The notes: generated by a model from the letters alone, not told the origin. Positions 51,181 through 60,179 are shown, counted from the stretch's first letter. The stretch is 64,000 nucleotides of DNA from Clostridium punense (GCF_017874425.1 NZ_JAGGLL010000018.1:1-64000), one strand, 5' to 3'. Translations and numbers: made by a program.

Positions 51181-52413
51181 GTGAAAGAGAAAAAGAGTTT
51201 TTTTATCGTGTTACTCATAACATTATTTGCTCAAGTGTATTTTTATCCCTTTCAAAGTGATCTAAGACTTTCCATAGGAGTTATTATCTTTAACTTTATT
51301 ATTTTAACAAGAGAAGATATTGAAGAAATTACTTTAGGGTTATTTTGTGGCATAGGTGTGTTATTACTAAGAACTATTATAAATGTATTAATCTTCAATT
51401 CCCCAATTCATGAGTCATTGATTTTTAATTTCCCATCATTCCTATACTATTTAGTTTTAGGTGTTTTAATTAAGGTAACTAAAGTTAGGAAATATAAAGA
51501 TAATATTTCGTATGGTTTTTTATTATTAGCAATTTTAGATTGCTTAAGCAATATCTCTGAGGCTTTAATAAGAAATAATATTAGCCTTAAGGTATTTAAG
51601 GTTATTGTTTTTGCTGCAATTATAAGAAGCCTAATAGTATATTTGTTAAGCTTAGCTCATAAGCGAGAGAAACTATACATTTTAAAAAAAGAGCATCAAG
51701 AAAGATATACCCAATTAAACTTGTTAATGTCTAATATTCAAAGTGAAATGTTTTACTTAAAAAAATCTATGAAAGACATTGAGAAGGTTATGAGTGAAAG
51801 CTATAGTTTATATGAAGAATATAAGCATAACGAGGGGTTAAAGGAAAGAACCTTAAATATTGCTAGGGAAGTTCATGAAATAAAAAAGGACTACTATAGA
51901 GTTATAAGTGGGCTAGATACCTTAGTAAATAGTGTAGAAAACCATGATGTTATGACTTTATCTACAATGCTTACAATTATAAAGGATAACACAACTAGAT
52001 ATATTGACTCTAATAAATTATCAGCAAAGCTGAATTTTTCTTTCGAAAAAGATTTTGAAATAGTACCTTACTACAGCTTATTTGCAATATTAAATAATTT
52101 GATTATAAATAGCATAGAAGCCTGTGATAACAATTGTATAATTAATGTTATAGAACAGGAAAGTGAAGACAATATATACATAAAAGTAGTAGATAATGGA
52201 TGTGGTATAGAAGAGGATATACAAAGTTATATATTTAATCCAGGGTTTACTACAAAGTTTCATGAAGATACAGGAAGTCCTTCCACAGGAATTGGATTAG
52301 TTCATGTTAAAAATATTATTGAAGATTTAAATGGAAATATTTCTGTAAAATCAAAATTACATGAAGGAACTACATTTTTAGTAAGGATTCCTAAAAATTC
52401 ATTGAGTAGGTGA
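51181..52413 (+). CDS. GlnK-like (YcbA) sensor histidine kinase
   Basis: A 410-residue kinase. Five or so transmembrane segments fill residues 8-155 with little extracytoplasmic sequence. A coiled linker follows (165-225), then the phospho-acceptor region EVHEIKKDYYRVISGL with His232. The GHKL ATPase has the N-box FAILNNLIINSIEAC, G1 DNGCGIEEDI and G2 STGIGLVHVKNII. The domain plan and the neighbouring YcbB-type regulator match the B. subtilis GlnK-GlnL system, which responds to glutamine. The start is GTG behind GGGGG. Its stop overlaps the region before the regulator start. Confidence 0.83.
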   Translation: MKEKKSFFIVLLITLFAQVYFYPFQSDLRLSIGVIIFNFIILTREDIEEITLGLFCGIGVLLLRTIINVLIFNSPIHESLIFNFPSFLYYLVLGVLIKVTKVRKYKDNISYGFLLLAILDCLSNISEALIRNNISLKVFKVIVFAAIIRSLIVYLLSLAHKREKLYILKKEHQERYTQLNLLMSNIQSEMFYLKKSMKDIEKVMSESYSLYEEYKHNEGLKERTLNIAREVHEIKKDYYRVISGLDTLVNSVENHDVMTLSTMLTIIKDNTTRYIDSNKLSAKLNFSFEKDFEIVPYYSLFAILNNLIINSIEACDNNCIINVIEQESEDNIYIKVVDNGCGIEEDIQSYIFNPGFTTKFHEDTGSPSTGIGLVHVKNIIEDLNGNISVKSKLHEGTTFLVRIPKNSLSR

Positions 52414-52418
52414 TGAGA

Positions 52419-53291
52419 ATGGAAAAGACTTTTTTAATAATTGATGATGATATTAATATCAGAAAAATGCTTGGAATAATTATTAAAAAAAATAATCTAG
52501 GACGAGTGATTTGCGAACTAGATAGTGGCGAACATGGAGTTCAGGAGATATTATTTTACAATCCTAGTATAGTACTTATAGATTTGTTAATGCCTGTCAA
52601 GGATGGGATTGAGGTTATAAACTCAGCTACAAAAATGGGTTATAAGGGTAAATTTATTATGATATCTCAAGTAGAGGATGAGGCCTTGGTATCAAGAGCT
52701 TATGAAAGTGGAATAAAGTTTTTTATAGGAAAACCTATTAATAACATAGAAGTTATAAAGGTTATAAAAGGTGTATGTGAGAACATTGACTTGGAAAATT
52801 CACTGAATTTAATTAAGGATGCAGTTTTTAATCTAAAGGACAGTGGCACTAATACTATTGAACAGCTGGATATAGATAAGAAAATAACTAGTATTTTTAC
52901 AGACATAGGAATTTCAGCGGTGATTGGAAGTAATGATTTGAGAAAGATTATCTACAAAATATTAGAGATAAGAAGAAAAGATCCTTCTTCAAATTACGCA
53001 CTGCAAAGCATCTATGAGGAAATTGTTGAAGAAGAAAGTAAAGAAAGTACCCTTGCTAACAAGAAGGCTCTAGAACAAAGAGTGAGAAGAACGATTCAAA
53101 AGGCCTTTACTACAATAGCTGAATTAGGCTGTGAAGATTATAGTAATAGTATTTTCACAGAATATAGTACCTTACTTTTTGATTTTAAGCAAATAAGGCA
53201 AGAAATTAGACATATAAATAACTCTAGCGAAGATCCAGGGAAAATTAGTGTGAAAAAATTTATTGAGGGTATTATTACAAAAGTAAGTTAA
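52419..53291 (+). CDS. GlnL-like (YcbB) response regulator
   Basis: A 290-residue regulator. The receiver domain (1-120) has acidic Asp10/Asp11, phospho-Asp55 in IVLIDLLMP, Ser in ISQ and Lys in IGKPINN. The C-terminal domain (about 150-290), with IFTDIGISAVIGSNDLRK, core GISAVIGSNDLRK, and KKALEQRVRRTIQKAF, is the YcbB/GlnL DNA-binding domain. Start ATG 52419 with AGGTGA 5 nt away, 5 nt after the kinase stop: a tight two-gene operon. The downstream gltS gene is the obvious target. Confidence 0.87.
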   Translation: MEKTFLIIDDDINIRKMLGIIIKKNNLGRVICELDSGEHGVQEILFYNPSIVLIDLLMPVKDGIEVINSATKMGYKGKFIMISQVEDEALVSRAYESGIKFFIGKPINNIEVIKVIKGVCENIDLENSLNLIKDAVFNLKDSGTNTIEQLDIDKKITSIFTDIGISAVIGSNDLRKIIYKILEIRRKDPSSNYALQSIYEEIVEEESKESTLANKKALEQRVRRTIQKAFTTIAELGCEDYSNSIFTEYSTLLFDFKQIRQEIRHINNSSEDPGKISVKKFIEGIITKVS

Positions 53292-53363
53292 TAGATTTAA
53301 TAGGGCTTTTTATAGGAATAAATCAAGTTTCAAATCATGAAGTCTAAAGGCAAAAGTAGGGGA

Positions 53364-53395
53364 TGTAATATAAAATATAAAATATAAAATATAAG
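53364..53395. repeat. tandem ATAAAAT heptamer
   Basis: Four near-perfect copies of a 7-nt unit (ATAAAAT) run into the left arm of the terminator. Such a run can expand or contract by slippage and would change the stem base. Confidence 0.6.
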
Positions 53396-53430
53396 GGTAT
53401 CTATTGAGATAATAGGTATCCTTGTATTTT
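53386..53430 (+). terminator. terminator of glnK-glnL-like operon
   Basis: A 16-bp stem with three G-U pairs, 53386-53401 with 53415-53430, loop 13 nt; the 3' arm itself ends in TATTTT. Confidence 0.7.
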
Positions 53431-53519
53431 ATAAGAAAGCTTTCAAAAAGCTAAAAAACCATTATCTATAAGGTTAACGTTAATAGAAATACATGGTTAT
53501 GGAAAACCTGTTAAGTAAT

Positions 53520-53548
53520 TTGACATACTTTATTTACAGATTGTTATT
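53520..53548 (+). promoter_or_regulatory. distal gltS promoter candidate
   Basis: TTGACA at 53520-53525 followed after 17-18 nt by GTTATTA (53543-53549). The -35 is perfect, the -10 mediocre. A transcript from here would include the left arm of the palindrome at 53617. Confidence 0.5.
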
Positions 53549-53572
53549 AATAATTAGAAAATTTTAAAATAT

Positions 53573-53626
53573 TTTTCAGAAGTTTTCTGTAGTATTTCGT
53601 TGTTTAAGGTAGTAAGCCTCTATAAT
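53573..53626 (+). promoter_or_regulatory. direct repeat and proximal gltS promoter
   Basis: TTTTC occurs at 53573-53577 and 53583-53587 (TTTTCAG / TTTTCTG), a 10-nt-period direct repeat. Downstream is a perfect -10, TATAAT (53621-53626), with only a weak -35 (TTGTTT, 53600-53605, 15-nt spacer). The repeat falls about 45-60 nt before the predicted start, a normal activator position. It is a candidate GlnL-like binding site by context. Confidence 0.45.
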
Positions 53627-53653
53627 TAATTTTAGATTAACAAATTATAGAGG
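53617..53653 (+). promoter_or_regulatory. palindrome overlapping gltS RBS
   Basis: A perfect 11-bp inverted repeat, 53617-53627 (CCTCTATAATT) with 53643-53653 (AATTATAGAGG). The right arm ends in the GAGGAGGG ribosome binding site and the left arm covers the proximal -10. In long transcripts it could sequester the RBS; as DNA it could be an operator. Confidence 0.55.
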
Positions 53654-53663
53654 AGGGAAATAA

Positions 53664-54872
53664 ATGGTTTTAAAACTGGACATGGTTCAAACCGCGGCAA
53701 TTGGAGTTATAGTTTTATTTATAGGACAGTTCATAAAAAGCAAAGCAACTTTTCTTGAGAAGTATTGTATACCTTCACCAGTTATAGGTGGATTGTTATT
53801 TGCAATAATGACTTTAATTTTGAGACAAACGGGTATGCTAACCCTTGAAATGGATGCAACCCTTCAAAAGTTGTTCATGACTGTATTTTTCACAACTATT
53901 GGATTTACAGCTAGCTTTAAGCTGTTAAAAAAGGGTGGAGTACAAGTTTTTATATTTCTTGCAATTTCAGTTTCTCTTGTAATTCTTCAAGATTTTACTG
54001 GGGTATTTTTAGCAAAGCTATTTAAGTTAAATCCACTTATAGGACTTTCTACAGCATCTGTTCCTATGGTAGGGGGACATGGAACTGCAGGAGCTTTCGG
54101 GCCAGTTTTTGAAAAAGCAGGAGCAGTGGGAGCTACAACAGTAGCAATAGCATCAGCTACCTTTGGACTTATCATGGGAAGTATGATTGGAGGACCTATT
54201 GCTAAGAAATTGATAGATAAAAATAAACTTTTAGAAAAAAAGAAAAGCTTTTCAGAAATAGCTCATGAAGAAAGTGCAGCCACTGAAGCTATAAATACTA
54301 AGGAATTAATCCCTAATAACTTTATGAATGCTACAGCACAAATATTTTTAGCAATGGGAATTGGGACAATCATTTCAGCCCTGCTTCAAAAAACAGGCAT
54401 GACATTTCCACCATATATAGGAGCTATGTTTGCAGCTGCTATATTAAGAAACTTATCAGATTCAACTAGTAAATTTAAGATTTATGGAGATGAAATCGAT
54501 ATCTTAGGAAATATTGCATTATCATTATTTTTAGCCATGGCATTAATGGCATTACAGCTATGGCAGTTAGCTGACCTTGCCTTACCTTTAGTTATAATGC
54601 TAGTTTCCCAAACAGTTCTAATGGCTTTATTTGCTTACTTTGTAACCTTTAACTTAATGGGCAGGGATTATGAAGCAGCAGTAATTGCTTCTGCAAACTG
54701 TGGTTTTGGAATGGGAGCTACACCAAATGCAATGGCGAACATGGAAGCTATTGTAACCAAGTTTGGTCCAGCACCAAAAGCATTTTTCATTGTACCTTTA
54801 GTTGGAAGTTTATTTATAGACTTCTTCAATGCTGGGATAATAACTATATTTATGAACTTCTTTGTTAAATAA
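53664..54872 (+). CDS. gltS: sodium/glutamate symporter GltS
   Basis: A 402-residue membrane transporter of the ESS/GltS family, importing glutamate with Na+. It has about ten transmembrane segments in two inverted halves, each with a glycine-rich re-entrant motif: PMVGGHGTAGAFGP near 133-146 and ANCGFGMGATPNAMANM near 345-361, the diagnostic pair. The central loop (about 185-215) is charged and Lys/Glu-rich. Length is standard. GAGGAGGG precedes the ATG. Placement after a GlnKL-like pair implies control by glutamine or glutamate supply. Confidence 0.95.
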   Translation: MVLKLDMVQTAAIGVIVLFIGQFIKSKATFLEKYCIPSPVIGGLLFAIMTLILRQTGMLTLEMDATLQKLFMTVFFTTIGFTASFKLLKKGGVQVFIFLAISVSLVILQDFTGVFLAKLFKLNPLIGLSTASVPMVGGHGTAGAFGPVFEKAGAVGATTVAIASATFGLIMGSMIGGPIAKKLIDKNKLLEKKKSFSEIAHEESAATEAINTKELIPNNFMNATAQIFLAMGIGTIISALLQKTGMTFPPYIGAMFAAAILRNLSDSTSKFKIYGDEIDILGNIALSLFLAMALMALQLWQLADLALPLVIMLVSQTVLMALFAYFVTFNLMGRDYEAAVIASANCGFGMGATPNAMANMEAIVTKFGPAPKAFFIVPLVGSLFIDFFNAGIITIFMNFFVK

Positions 54873-54945
54873 CAAGGATGTAAATAATAAATAACTTAAT
54901 AATTTACTTGCTTTAATTTACAGATACTCCCTTAAAAAATAAATT

Positions 54946-54997
54946 GAAAAGCTAGAGTTTGGTCTAATTAAGACTGAGGCTCTAGCTTTTCTTATTT
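54946..54997 (+). terminator. terminator of gltS
   Basis: A perfect 12-bp stem, 54946-54957 (GAAAAGCTAGAG) with 54980-54991, enclosing a smaller AGTC-type hairpin, followed by TTATTTTTA. From 54998 to 55204 nothing else is evident except a possible extended -10 (TGTGATAAAAT) near 55161. Confidence 0.9.
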
Positions 54998-55204
54998 TTA
55001 TTTTGAACTAAGCTTTACATATGAGGTCGTAAGAAGAATTTTCATATTATGGTGTTTTAGGTTATATCAAAAAGTTACAATTTAGGTAGTCACACTTGAT
55101 TGAGTATAAATGATATTTTTATTTTTAGACAACCATATTTCAATTTTTACTTTCCAATATATGTGATAAAATATAGATAGTGGTAGAAGAAAGGGGGATA
55201 TTAT

Positions 55205-55771
55205 ATGGAATTAATGGATTACTTTGATTTTCAGGAGTTATTGAAGGGTTCACATGGTAGTTATTATGAGGGAAGATGGGCATATTTTAGCGAAGTTATA
55301 GGTATTATTAAGGAAAATAATCATATACAAAGGGTTTTAGAACTGGGACCATCAGTTCAAACTATGGTGAAAAACTGTGATATTATGGTTAAGCCAGAAA
55401 ACGATGTATGGGGAAGGCCGGAAAAGTATGTGGCAAAACAATATAAGCATGATGCAACGGTAACACCATGGCCAATAGAGGATAAGGAATATGATTTATT
55501 CATTGCATTACAGGTATGGGAGCATTTAGGTGGAAAGCAAAGAGAAGCCTTTAAAGAAGTTATGAGAACTTCTAAAGCGGCAATCTTAAGTTTTCCTTAT
55601 ATGTGGGATTGCCCAAAAGATAATGCAAACTACCCAGAACACCACATGATTGATGAGAAGATAATTGCTGATTGGACTTTAAATATAGAGCCAGTGAAGG
55701 TAATAAAAATACCTAGGACAGGTGATAGAGTATCTAAGGGACCAAGAATAATTTATTTTTGGAAATTTTAA
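55205..55771 (+). CDS. methyltransferase-like protein, degenerate SAM motif
   Basis: A 188-residue protein with the outline of a class I methyltransferase: VLELGPSVQTMV (motif I position, with PSV replacing the G-x-G), TPWPIEDKEYDLFIALQVWEHLGG, core IEDKEYDLFIALQVWEH, as the motif II/strand 4 region, and a Trp/His-rich C-terminal part (PYMWDCPKDNANYPEHH). The missing second glycine makes SAM binding uncertain; it may be inactive or act as a binding protein. AAAGGGGG precedes ATG. Confidence 0.7.
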   Translation: MELMDYFDFQELLKGSHGSYYEGRWAYFSEVIGIIKENNHIQRVLELGPSVQTMVKNCDIMVKPENDVWGRPEKYVAKQYKHDATVTPWPIEDKEYDLFIALQVWEHLGGKQREAFKEVMRTSKAAILSFPYMWDCPKDNANYPEHHMIDEKIIADWTLNIEPVKVIKIPRTGDRVSKGPRIIYFWKF

Positions 55772-55854
55772 CTTTAAAATCTTTTCTAATATGAGCTTCT
55801 TAAAAAATGTTTTGAGATTAATATAAAAATAGATTTTAAGTAAGGAGTATAGGA

Positions 55855-57177
55855 ATGCAAGATAAAACTATGGTTAATATAGCTAAAAAACAGTTTGACT
55901 TATCATTTTCTATGATAGATAACTTTGAAGATGAGTATATGTGGAAATATTGGGAATTGCAAAGAGCACAATGGAGTAACTACTTTGAAGGGGGGAATTT
56001 AGATTTATCTAAGTTTGATTTAGAAATCTATAAAATAGCAAAAAAGTTTAATGGTAAGGTATCTCAAGAGGATAGAAGAGACCGAGTGGCTTCATTAATA
56101 ATTATAAAGGACTTAGTTGAAAAGAATCCATTAGTCTCTAACCTAAGAAATAAGCTAGATAGTATAGATAACTATACTAAAAATATGTCAAAAGATATTA
56201 AAGAAAATAATATGATTTATAACCTCGCTTTAGCAAATGAAATGAAAGAAGATGTGTTAGAGTTAATAAATATAAGAAATCATTTATCTACTGAGTTGGG
56301 ATTTAGCTCGTATCCTGATTTAATACTTTCAGCAGAAGAAATAGATAGGAGTAACTTAATTAATTTATTGAATGATTTTGTAGAAAAAAATCTAAATAAA
56401 GCTAGAAAGATTATTGAAAAATACAATATCTCATGGGATAACTGGTTCAATGATCTTTATAAAATAGGTAGCACTATTAATATAAACTATAACCCCTTAG
56501 AGTTAATTAAATTACTTATTTCAGCCTTTGGATTTGAGAAAGTAGAAGAAAGAATACAAATAAATTTTTCGGAAGAAGGTTATAGTGGCTATGCAGCACA
56601 GTTTTCATCTAATGATATAAGAATAGTGGTTGAACCTCTTAAATCATTAAACAATATTAACACTTTATTCCATGAGTTAGGACATGCTATATCATATGCT
56701 TTAAATGAAGAACAAGGTGTTTTTAAGATACTACCTTGTAGCTATGATGAAGCTATGGCTGTAGTTATGGAATATTTAGCACCAATGATACTTTTAAGTA
56801 GGGAAGAGCAAGAAAAAGTATATGAAGTAGCAACACTAGAATATGTAAGGTGTGCAATTAGCTCTTTATATGAATTTGATTTATGGAAGAATCCTGAAAA
56901 GGCAGAAGAACTATATGTCAAGCATTACAGCAAATTAGGAATTAAAATTGATACCCCTTCAATATGGACGTTGGACACTTTTAGAAGCATTGATCCAGTA
57001 TACATACATAATTATGTTATTGGAGCTACTTTGGCTGAAAAGATTATAAGTTTATTTGAAAGGGAAATGCCAAGTAAGTATAAACATTGGGGAGAATGGT
57101 TGTTTAATAGCGTTTATATAAATGGAAGATGTGAGCCTTTAAGGAAAAAGATCAAAATACTTGGTGATTTGATATAG
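55855..57177 (+). CDS. M3-like zinc metallopeptidase
   Basis: A 440-residue all-helical protein with TLFHELGHAISYAL: H-E-x-x-H at 273-277, and YDEAMAVVMEYLAP, where Asp298/Glu299 follow 21-22 residues later as in M3 oligopeptidases (third ligand Glu). The C-terminal RSIDPVYIHNYVIGATLAEKI (core YIHNYVIGA) supplies the His/Tyr substrate residues of the M3 group. It is shorter than PepF (~600), lacking part of the N-terminal lobe. There is no signal peptide, so it is cytosolic and probably cleaves peptides. Confidence 0.85.
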   Translation: MQDKTMVNIAKKQFDLSFSMIDNFEDEYMWKYWELQRAQWSNYFEGGNLDLSKFDLEIYKIAKKFNGKVSQEDRRDRVASLIIIKDLVEKNPLVSNLRNKLDSIDNYTKNMSKDIKENNMIYNLALANEMKEDVLELINIRNHLSTELGFSSYPDLILSAEEIDRSNLINLLNDFVEKNLNKARKIIEKYNISWDNWFNDLYKIGSTININYNPLELIKLLISAFGFEKVEERIQINFSEEGYSGYAAQFSSNDIRIVVEPLKSLNNINTLFHELGHAISYALNEEQGVFKILPCSYDEAMAVVMEYLAPMILLSREEQEKVYEVATLEYVRCAISSLYEFDLWKNPEKAEELYVKHYSKLGIKIDTPSIWTLDTFRSIDPVYIHNYVIGATLAEKIISLFEREMPSKYKHWGEWLFNSVYINGRCEPLRKKIKILGDLI

Positions 57178-57281
57178 AAATTTTTATATTGAACAAGTAT
57201 AGAAACTATAGATATAGAAATCTAATTATATTACATAAAAACAATTGGATTCAAGGATTTAGTTTGGGAGGGGATTAACTT

Positions 57282-58667
57282 TTGGCAATGGTTTACGAAT
57301 TATGCAAAATTACAAACTATGATTTGCGTTTTGAAGTTGAGCCAGAAAAGGGGTTCTTTAATTCACAAGGAACCATCACTATATTCAATGATACAAAAGA
57401 AGCTTTTAAGAAATTAAGTATAATGTTATATCATGATTTAAGTGTAAAGAATATTAGGAATACAGAAAACGAAAGTTTAGTTTTTTTTCAAGAAAAGGTT
57501 TCATTAGAAGACGAAGAAAATTACCTAGTAAATTACATAACTATAAGTTTAAATGAAGCTTTGGAAGCTAATGAGCAAATAAATATATCAATTGAGTATG
57601 AAGGAAGTCTTAATGGGTATTCAAAAGTAATGGCATACGTAAAAGATAAAATTCATAAAGAGTTTTCTATTCTGAGACCTGATTGTCATGCCTATCCTAT
57701 TATTGCAGAGCCAAGTTTTAGTAGTATTTTAAAGAGTTATAAAAATAACTTTATTTATAACATTTCAGTAAAGGTTCCTAAGGTCTATAAGGTAGGGTGT
57801 GGTGGAGTATTAAAAAATGTTACAGAAATAAATGATTATAATATCTTTAATTATGTAAGTGATTCCCCTACATGGAGATTTGATATTGCTGTTGCGGATT
57901 ATTCAATTGTAGAAGACAAAGATATTAACCTAAAAATATTTGCATTTCCAGAACATAAAGCAAATGCTGAAAATATTGTAGTAAATGAAATAAAAAGAGC
58001 TTTTCATTTATTTGAAGACTTGTTTGGAGACTTACGGGAGGATAAATACTTTACTGTAGTGGAGATAAAAGAAGCTTATGGATCACAAGCAGGAGATAAC
58101 TATATTTTAATGGAGGAGCATGGATTTAGCAATGATATTAGGAAGTTAACTCATTTATATCACGAAGTTGGACATGCTTGGAATGTTAAAGCAAAACATG
58201 ACATCCAAAGGACTAGATTTTTTGATGAAGCCTTTGCTTCATATTTTGAAGCACTAGCAATTAAGAATTTTTACGGTTATAAAGAATTTATTGCAAAAAT
58301 GGACCTCTATAGAAATTTATTTATTGAAAATGTTAATGAGGACAGAATTAACTGTACTACTCCTATATGTAACTATGGAAAGTATGAAATAGGCCATAAT
58401 AGCTACACCAAAGGACCGTGGGTACTATATTTACTGAATGAAATCTTAGGTGATGAAATGTTTTGCAGGGCTATAAGAATTTTCTTAAGCAAGCATAGGC
58501 ATAAAGAGGTTGATTTCGAAGACTTTAAGGAATCAATTGAAGAGGTTTCAAATATTGACCTAAGTATGTTCTTTAAAAAGTGGATATATGGAATAGAATC
58601 ATCAGAGCTTTTATGTAGTGATGTTGACGTAAAACATATGATTAATAACTATAAAAGTGCAGAATGA
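57282..58667 (+). CDS. M1-family-like zinc aminopeptidase
   Basis: A 461-residue gluzincin. An N-terminal beta domain (1-~215) precedes the catalytic domain with LYHEVGHAW (H-E-x-x-H at 294-298) and Glu316 in FFDEAFASYFEA, 18 residues later, exactly the M1 spacing. The usual GAMEN motif is replaced by GDNYILMEEH, so exopeptidase specificity is doubtful. It lacks the large C-terminal domain of full M1 enzymes. TTG 57282 lies 8 nt from GGGAGGGG; ATG 57288 is an alternative. It is about 100 nt after the M3-like gene. Confidence 0.83.
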   Translation: MAMVYELCKITNYDLRFEVEPEKGFFNSQGTITIFNDTKEAFKKLSIMLYHDLSVKNIRNTENESLVFFQEKVSLEDEENYLVNYITISLNEALEANEQINISIEYEGSLNGYSKVMAYVKDKIHKEFSILRPDCHAYPIIAEPSFSSILKSYKNNFIYNISVKVPKVYKVGCGGVLKNVTEINDYNIFNYVSDSPTWRFDIAVADYSIVEDKDINLKIFAFPEHKANAENIVVNEIKRAFHLFEDLFGDLREDKYFTVVEIKEAYGSQAGDNYILMEEHGFSNDIRKLTHLYHEVGHAWNVKAKHDIQRTRFFDEAFASYFEALAIKNFYGYKEFIAKMDLYRNLFIENVNEDRINCTTPICNYGKYEIGHNSYTKGPWVLYLLNEILGDEMFCRAIRIFLSKHRHKEVDFEDFKESIEEVSNIDLSMFFKKWIYGIESSELLCSDVDVKHMINNYKSAE

Positions 58668-58754
58668 GGTTTATTAAAGGGATTATTCTAGAAGTTCCTA
58701 AGAACGCATAAAAGCCTTAAAACCCGCATAAACACTATATATTGTTATATTCTT

Positions 58755-58786
58755 ATATTTATAACAATATTTCTTGTTATAAATAT
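58755..58786. repeat. perfect inverted repeat, operator or hairpin
   Basis: ATATTTATAACAA (58755-58767) with its complement at 58774-58786, loop TATTTC, extendable by one pair. No T run follows on either strand, so an operator or RNA-stability hairpin is likelier than a terminator. Confidence 0.5.
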
Positions 58787-58890
58787 ATAAATACAAGCGG
58801 TACTTATGAAGGATAGTAAGCTTTAAAAATTTGTAGTATATTGCACGTTTCTTATGCGTGTAATGGGGAATTAAAGAAGGGGAAGAGAAT

Positions 58891-59145
58891 ATGGATGATA
58901 GAGTAAAAGCATTAAGTGGTGGAAATTTAGATATAGATTTGGCAAGTGAGGGTGTTGATTGGGCACAGACTCAATGTCCTTGGAACGTTGCTGAGAAAAA
59001 CAATGAACATAAATGTGCGATAAAAGGCACTTCAATATGCAAATACTTTTGTGGAATTAGATTTTTAGATAGCGTATTGTGTAGTTATCCTTATGAAAAC
59101 AAAGAGGTACTTACAAGAAGTGATATGGATAGGGATTTATGGTAA
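58891..59145 (+). CDS. small conserved Cys protein
   Basis: An 84-residue protein with five Cys in the central half: TQCPWN, HKCAIKGTSICKYFCGI and SVLCSYPYEN. The pattern C-x(~13)-C-x7-C-x3-C-x(~10)-C suggests a small metal-binding or iron-sulfur module. The N-terminus is acidic and the C-terminus ends SDMDRDLW. AAGGGGAAG precedes ATG. I recall similar short clostridial proteins but cannot name a family or function. Confidence 0.7.
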   Translation: MDDRVKALSGGNLDIDLASEGVDWAQTQCPWNVAEKNNEHKCAIKGTSICKYFCGIRFLDSVLCSYPYENKEVLTRSDMDRDLW

Positions 59146-59343
59146 AGCTGCAATTTGTTGAGTTTAATCAAGTGATGGTTTTAGAATATCTTTTTTGTAA
59201 GAGGACTTAAGATAAGTAATTATGATATACCTTAAAATTTATATATTTTTAACGAGATTTTAAAACATAGGCCCAAAGTAAGAAAATAAATACAGTGAAA
59301 TTAAGTCTAAAATTAAATTAAGTTAAATTAATGGGGATTTTTC

Positions 59344-59790
59344 ATGAGTGAGGTTATACGTTTAGCTAGATATGAAGAATTAAAAGAAATATTAAAACTT
59401 TATAGGCAGCTACAACCAAATGATCCTGATGTTAGTGATAATAGTGAATTAAAAGAATTATGGGACTCTATTAATAAAGATCCAAATCTTTATTATATTG
59501 TGGTTGAGGTAGATGGGAAGATAGTTTCCTCATGTAACATAGCAATTATAAAAAATCTTACTAGAAATTTACGACCTTATGGATTAATAGAAAATGTTGT
59601 TACAGACCTAAACTTTAGAAAAAGGGGCTATGCAACTAAGGCATTAAATCTAGCTCTTGATATTGCTAAGAAAAATAACTGCTATAAGGTAATGCTTTTA
59701 ACTGGCTCAAAGAGAGAGGAAACATTAAGATTTTATGAAACTGCTGGATTTGAAAGAGGTGTGAAAACAGGATTTGTAATAAGTTTTTAG
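59344..59790 (+). CDS. GNAT N-acetyltransferase
   Basis: A 148-residue GNAT. IRLARYEELKEILKLY opens; strand 4 with loop is GLIENVVTDLNFRKRGYATKALNLAL; the end TLRFYETAGFERGVKTGF is standard for PhnO-like enzymes, in which the FYE-AGF core is the last motif. ATGGGGA precedes the start codon. The next gene is a short membrane protein 58 nt downstream. Confidence 0.87.
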   Translation: MSEVIRLARYEELKEILKLYRQLQPNDPDVSDNSELKELWDSINKDPNLYYIVVEVDGKIVSSCNIAIIKNLTRNLRPYGLIENVVTDLNFRKRGYATKALNLALDIAKKNNCYKVMLLTGSKREETLRFYETAGFERGVKTGFVISF

Positions 59791-59848
59791 TGACATTTAA
59801 TATGCTTGGTGCTATCAAATTATTAGTAAATAGTGTGGGGTGATTAAT

Positions 59849-60157
59849 TTGGGAGAATACAATATTTTTATAAGTATTTTTGGGTTAATGTATCTAGTAT
59901 ATGCAATTATATTTAGGAATAAGGTAACCTTATACAATAGAAGAAATGACATGGTAGTCCTAAACAAAGAAAGATACTTTAAACTACAATTATATTTTTC
60001 TATTGTAAATTCTTTATGGATGATAATTGTAGGTATAATAATAGCAAGAGAAAATCTTATTACTCCAAATATATTTTTGATACCAATTCCCTTTCATATC
60101 ATCAACCTGATATCAACTTTAGTTGCAAGAGCTCTTGGGTATATTGATTACGATTAA
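59849..60157 (+). CDS. small three-helix membrane protein
   Basis: A 102-residue protein with three hydrophobic segments (about 5-22, 47-66, 73-94) separated by a basic loop (RNKVTLYNRRND) and a short turn. The orientation rule predicts the basic loop inside. TTG 59849 is 8 nt from GGGG; the GTG at 59840 overlaps it. The family is not recognised, though the outline is like DUF3784-type proteins. The following methyltransferase RBS lies 7 nt past its stop. Confidence 0.65.
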   Translation: MGEYNIFISIFGLMYLVYAIIFRNKVTLYNRRNDMVVLNKERYFKLQLYFSIVNSLWMIIVGIIIARENLITPNIFLIPIPFHIINLISTLVARALGYIDYD

Positions 60158-60179
60158 TGCAAAACATGGAGGAGAAGTT

